22,305 bases of DNA from a virus. A model generated the notes under the pieces. That model did no database searches, had not been told where the DNA came from, and saw only the letters and a list, made by a program, of their open reading frames with translations. A program made the translations under genes and the position numbers. Below, in pieces: positions 20,311-22,305 of the stretch (the stretch's first letter is position 1; each line of letters begins with the position of its first letter). Where the stretch lies: the IMG/VR virus record IMGVR_UViG_3300025853_000739, positions 1 through 22,305 of that record. One strand, 5' to 3'.

Positions 20311-21837
20311 ATGGATATTCAAAATATGCATATAGCTGTTAGGCAAGGAGTGGATAAGATTAATTCACTCCAAGCCGACAGTCTTTTATCTGAAGAGATA
20401 GACCTAGAGCTTAATAAAAATATGAGCAGGTTTATCAACCTTAAATACGGTAAAAATAATCAGTACGGAAAAGGTTTTGAAGAATCTCAAAAACGTATAG
20501 ATGATTTAAGCACTCTTGTTGAAGAACATAGAGGCTTTACTGGTTTTATAGATAGAGAACTTTTAGCATATTATGAGACTAGTTCTGAGTCTTCAGGAAA
20601 ATATTTATATAGAGAGTTTTATACTCTTCCGCATAATTATATGCATCATATAGAAAGCACTACAAATGTTTTAAGAAATAGCAGTGCAACTGCTACAGAT
20701 TTTAGATTAGAATATTACAATGATGCTGATTATATAGCAAATCAAGGTTATGAAGACTATGCTAAATATTTTGTAATTCCTTTTAACGCTTTAGAGGTTA
20801 AAGATGCGTCAGGAACTACAATCGCAGCTAAATCTAAATTTGTAATTCGTAGAGGAGCTAAATATACTCCAGACAGCGTTTCACAAGAACAAACTATAGG
20901 GGCGTACCCAGAAGCTGGTAATAATTTATCAGCAAATGTATGGGAAGCAGATGTCTCTACTTTAGATATTCCTTTTGACGAAGACTTGCAGGTTATATCT
21001 AACCCTAATAATATATACAAAGATTATATTATAAATTACGTTTTAACAAATCATTCTAACGATGTTATAATAAGATGGGAAAAGTCAGGCACATTGTCTT
21101 ATCCTAACTCTTTTATAATAATATTAAAACCTGACACTGATCTATATACTTGGGTAAGATCTCAAGAAGAAGCGGCAAATCTAGTTCAAATCCTAGATAA
21201 TATTTCAGGAACTGACGGTTTTGACGAGGGAGGGTCGTATGTAACAACAAACGCACTTTACAGCAGCATTGTTAATTTTGAATCTACAATAGTCGTAGAA
21301 TCTGATGTTTCTGTAGAAGGTGATTTTGATTTTATAGATAAAACTCAAGTTGTTGAAACAGATTTTATAGTAGGGTACAAAAGAAAATTTAATTACGCAG
21401 AAGATACTAAAAATGCGTCAGCGCTTAATAGTAATCCTAATTCCTCATATTGGAATCAAATAGAAGGAATTGGCAGAGAATTTGAAGGGTTAAATGTTCC
21501 TATAACTTATGTACAACATGATGACCTACAAGCATTGCTAAAAGATCCTTTTAATAGACCAGGTAAATCAAGTGTAATAGGAGTGTTTTCTCATAAATTT
21601 ATAGAATTGTACACTTTAAGTTCTAATAAATTTACAAGAACTACTATAATACCAGATAGTTTAAAATTAAAATATTTAAGAACACCTTTGCCGATGTCTT
21701 TAACGGCAAATGTAGACTGCGAGCTACCAGCACATACTCATGAAGAGATAGTTGCTATGACAGTTAGTGGTATCTTAGAGGGCATTAGTGATCCTCGATA
21801 CAAAACTCACATGAGTGAGTTAATTAGACAAGAATAA
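20311..21837 (+). CDS. probable virion protein, head-tail connector/ring candidate
   Basis: A 508-residue protein starting MDIQNMHIAVRQGVDKINSL. The first 110 residues are helical, with RQGVDKINSLQADSLLSEEI and FEESQKRIDDLSTLVEEHRG. A long beta-rich portion follows (YLYREFYTLPHNYMHHIEST, FVIRRGAKYTPDSVSQEQTI, EADVSTLDIPFDEDLQVISN), and it ends with a histidine pair region (ELPAHTHEEIVAM) before a helical tail. The 'DIQN.HIA...G..KINS' opening is one I associate with conserved structural-region proteins of Bacteroidota podoviruses, placed between capsid and tail genes. A ring, adaptor or muzzle role is possible; exact assignment is uncertain. Confidence 0.6.
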   Translation: MDIQNMHIAVRQGVDKINSLQADSLLSEEIDLELNKNMSRFINLKYGKNNQYGKGFEESQKRIDDLSTLVEEHRGFTGFIDRELLAYYETSSESSGKYLYREFYTLPHNYMHHIESTTNVLRNSSATATDFRLEYYNDADYIANQGYEDYAKYFVIPFNALEVKDASGTTIAAKSKFVIRRGAKYTPDSVSQEQTIGAYPEAGNNLSANVWEADVSTLDIPFDEDLQVISNPNNIYKDYIINYVLTNHSNDVIIRWEKSGTLSYPNSFIIILKPDTDLYTWVRSQEEAANLVQILDNISGTDGFDEGGSYVTTNALYSSIVNFESTIVVESDVSVEGDFDFIDKTQVVETDFIVGYKRKFNYAEDTKNASALNSNPNSSYWNQIEGIGREFEGLNVPITYVQHDDLQALLKDPFNRPGKSSVIGVFSHKFIELYTLSSNKFTRTTIIPDSLKLKYLRTPLPMSLTANVDCELPAHTHEEIVAMTVSGILEGISDPRYKTHMSELIRQE

Positions 21838-21870
21838 ATAAATAATTATTAATTTAAATTAAAACTCAAA

Positions 21871-22305
21871 ATGAGACATTTAATTATTGGGAATAATGTT
21901 GCTAAAGGTTATACTAACAGTTTGTTAGATGACAAAGCAGTAGATATTCAAAAACTTAGCCCAGAAGGGCCAACTTCACTTGTTGCAGGTGAAGGTATTG
22001 CTGATTCTGATCAGATTCGTTTTGTACAAGGTACAGGAGCAAAAGCTATCGTATCTCCTTGGATATACGGTAGAAATATAGTTGCTGCAAATGGTAGCTC
22101 TAATGCTGCTGCTACTCCTAACAAAGTATCTGTAGACTGTGCTACTGACGCGGCTGCAGATGGTGCGGGAACTTTAGATATAAAATTTGTAAGAAAAGAT
22201 GGGCCAGCTCCAGAATTTTTTAACTTTCAAGTTTCTATTGCAAACTCTCGCGCGGTGGCAGATCAAGCTGCTGACATCCACGATGCTTTTGAAGCATTAG
22301 ATGGT
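21871..22305 (+). CDS. virion-type protein, 3' end outside window
   Basis: The first 145 residues of a gene that runs off the window end. The ATG at 21871 follows a 33-base AT-rich gap. The product starts MRHLIIGNNVAKGYTNSLLD and is rich in alanine, glycine and serine (GAKAIVSPWIYGRNIVAANG, CATDAAADGAGTLDIKFVRK). It has little charge and predicted beta strands, as in decoration, fibre or minor capsid proteins. No signal peptide or catalytic motif is seen. The gene is read in the same direction as the other structural genes. Exact role is unknown. Confidence 0.6.
   Translation, partial: MRHLIIGNNVAKGYTNSLLDDKAVDIQKLSPEGPTSLVAGEGIADSDQIRFVQGTGAKAIVSPWIYGRNIVAANGSSNAAATPNKVSVDCATDAAADGAGTLDIKFVRKDGPAPEFFNFQVSIANSRAVADQAADIHDAFEALDG

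Noticed and set aside
1-22305. CRISPR arrays, insertion sequences, integrase or attachment sites
   Set aside because: No regularly spaced repeats, transposase or integrase motifs, or long terminal repeats were seen on either strand.

Overview
The window looks like part of a tailed, double-stranded DNA phage genome (or a prophage or assembled viral contig of the same kind) that infects a Bacteroidota host, probably a flavobacterium-like one. The evidence is AT-rich DNA, almost no Shine-Dalgarno-like leaders, several matches to the Bacteroidota -7 promoter element TAnnTTTG, dense short genes with ATGA or TAATG overlaps, and hallmark phage genes. The arrangement is a leftward replication arm and a rightward packaging/capsid arm with the order HU/IHF-like protein, large terminase, portal, scaffold-like protein, major capsid protein. 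This resembles crAss-like phages and their marine flavophage relatives. That placement is an inference from gene order and general protein character, not from a search.

Leftward arm (1-7617, minus strand): an SF2 helicase cut by the window edge, a winged-helix protein, several small proteins, a stand-alone DnaA domain IV-like protein, a family A DNA polymerase with 3'-5' exonuclease, a possible single-stranded DNA-binding protein and a set of very small proteins. Three stem-loops followed by T-rich tracts divide this arm into transcription units. Inside it, at about 6096-6448, is a gene-free stretch whose minus strand carries a series of bacterial RNase P RNA landmarks in the right order. It is followed by a tRNA-like T-arm and acceptor sequence (6068-6141).

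Centre (7618-8039): the divergent intergenic region. It holds a rightward TAACTTTG promoter element and then about 290 nt that can fold into several perfect stems. The first stem begins where transcription is predicted to start. I treat it as a candidate structured non-coding RNA or long leader of unknown class.

Rightward arm (8040-22305, plus strand): a small membrane protein with a possible TTG start, a GroES-like co-chaperonin, zinc-ribbon and winged-helix small proteins, a PhoH-like ATPase, an HU/IHF-like protein, large terminase, portal, a portal-overlapping accessory protein, an acidic scaffold-like protein, the probable major capsid protein, a terminator-like hairpin, and three downstream virion or hypothetical proteins, the last cut by the window end. 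The logic is ordinary for a lytic phage: replication proteins from one arm copy the genome, and the other arm makes, folds and fills the capsid. The two RNA candidates near the divergence point are the least ordinary part.
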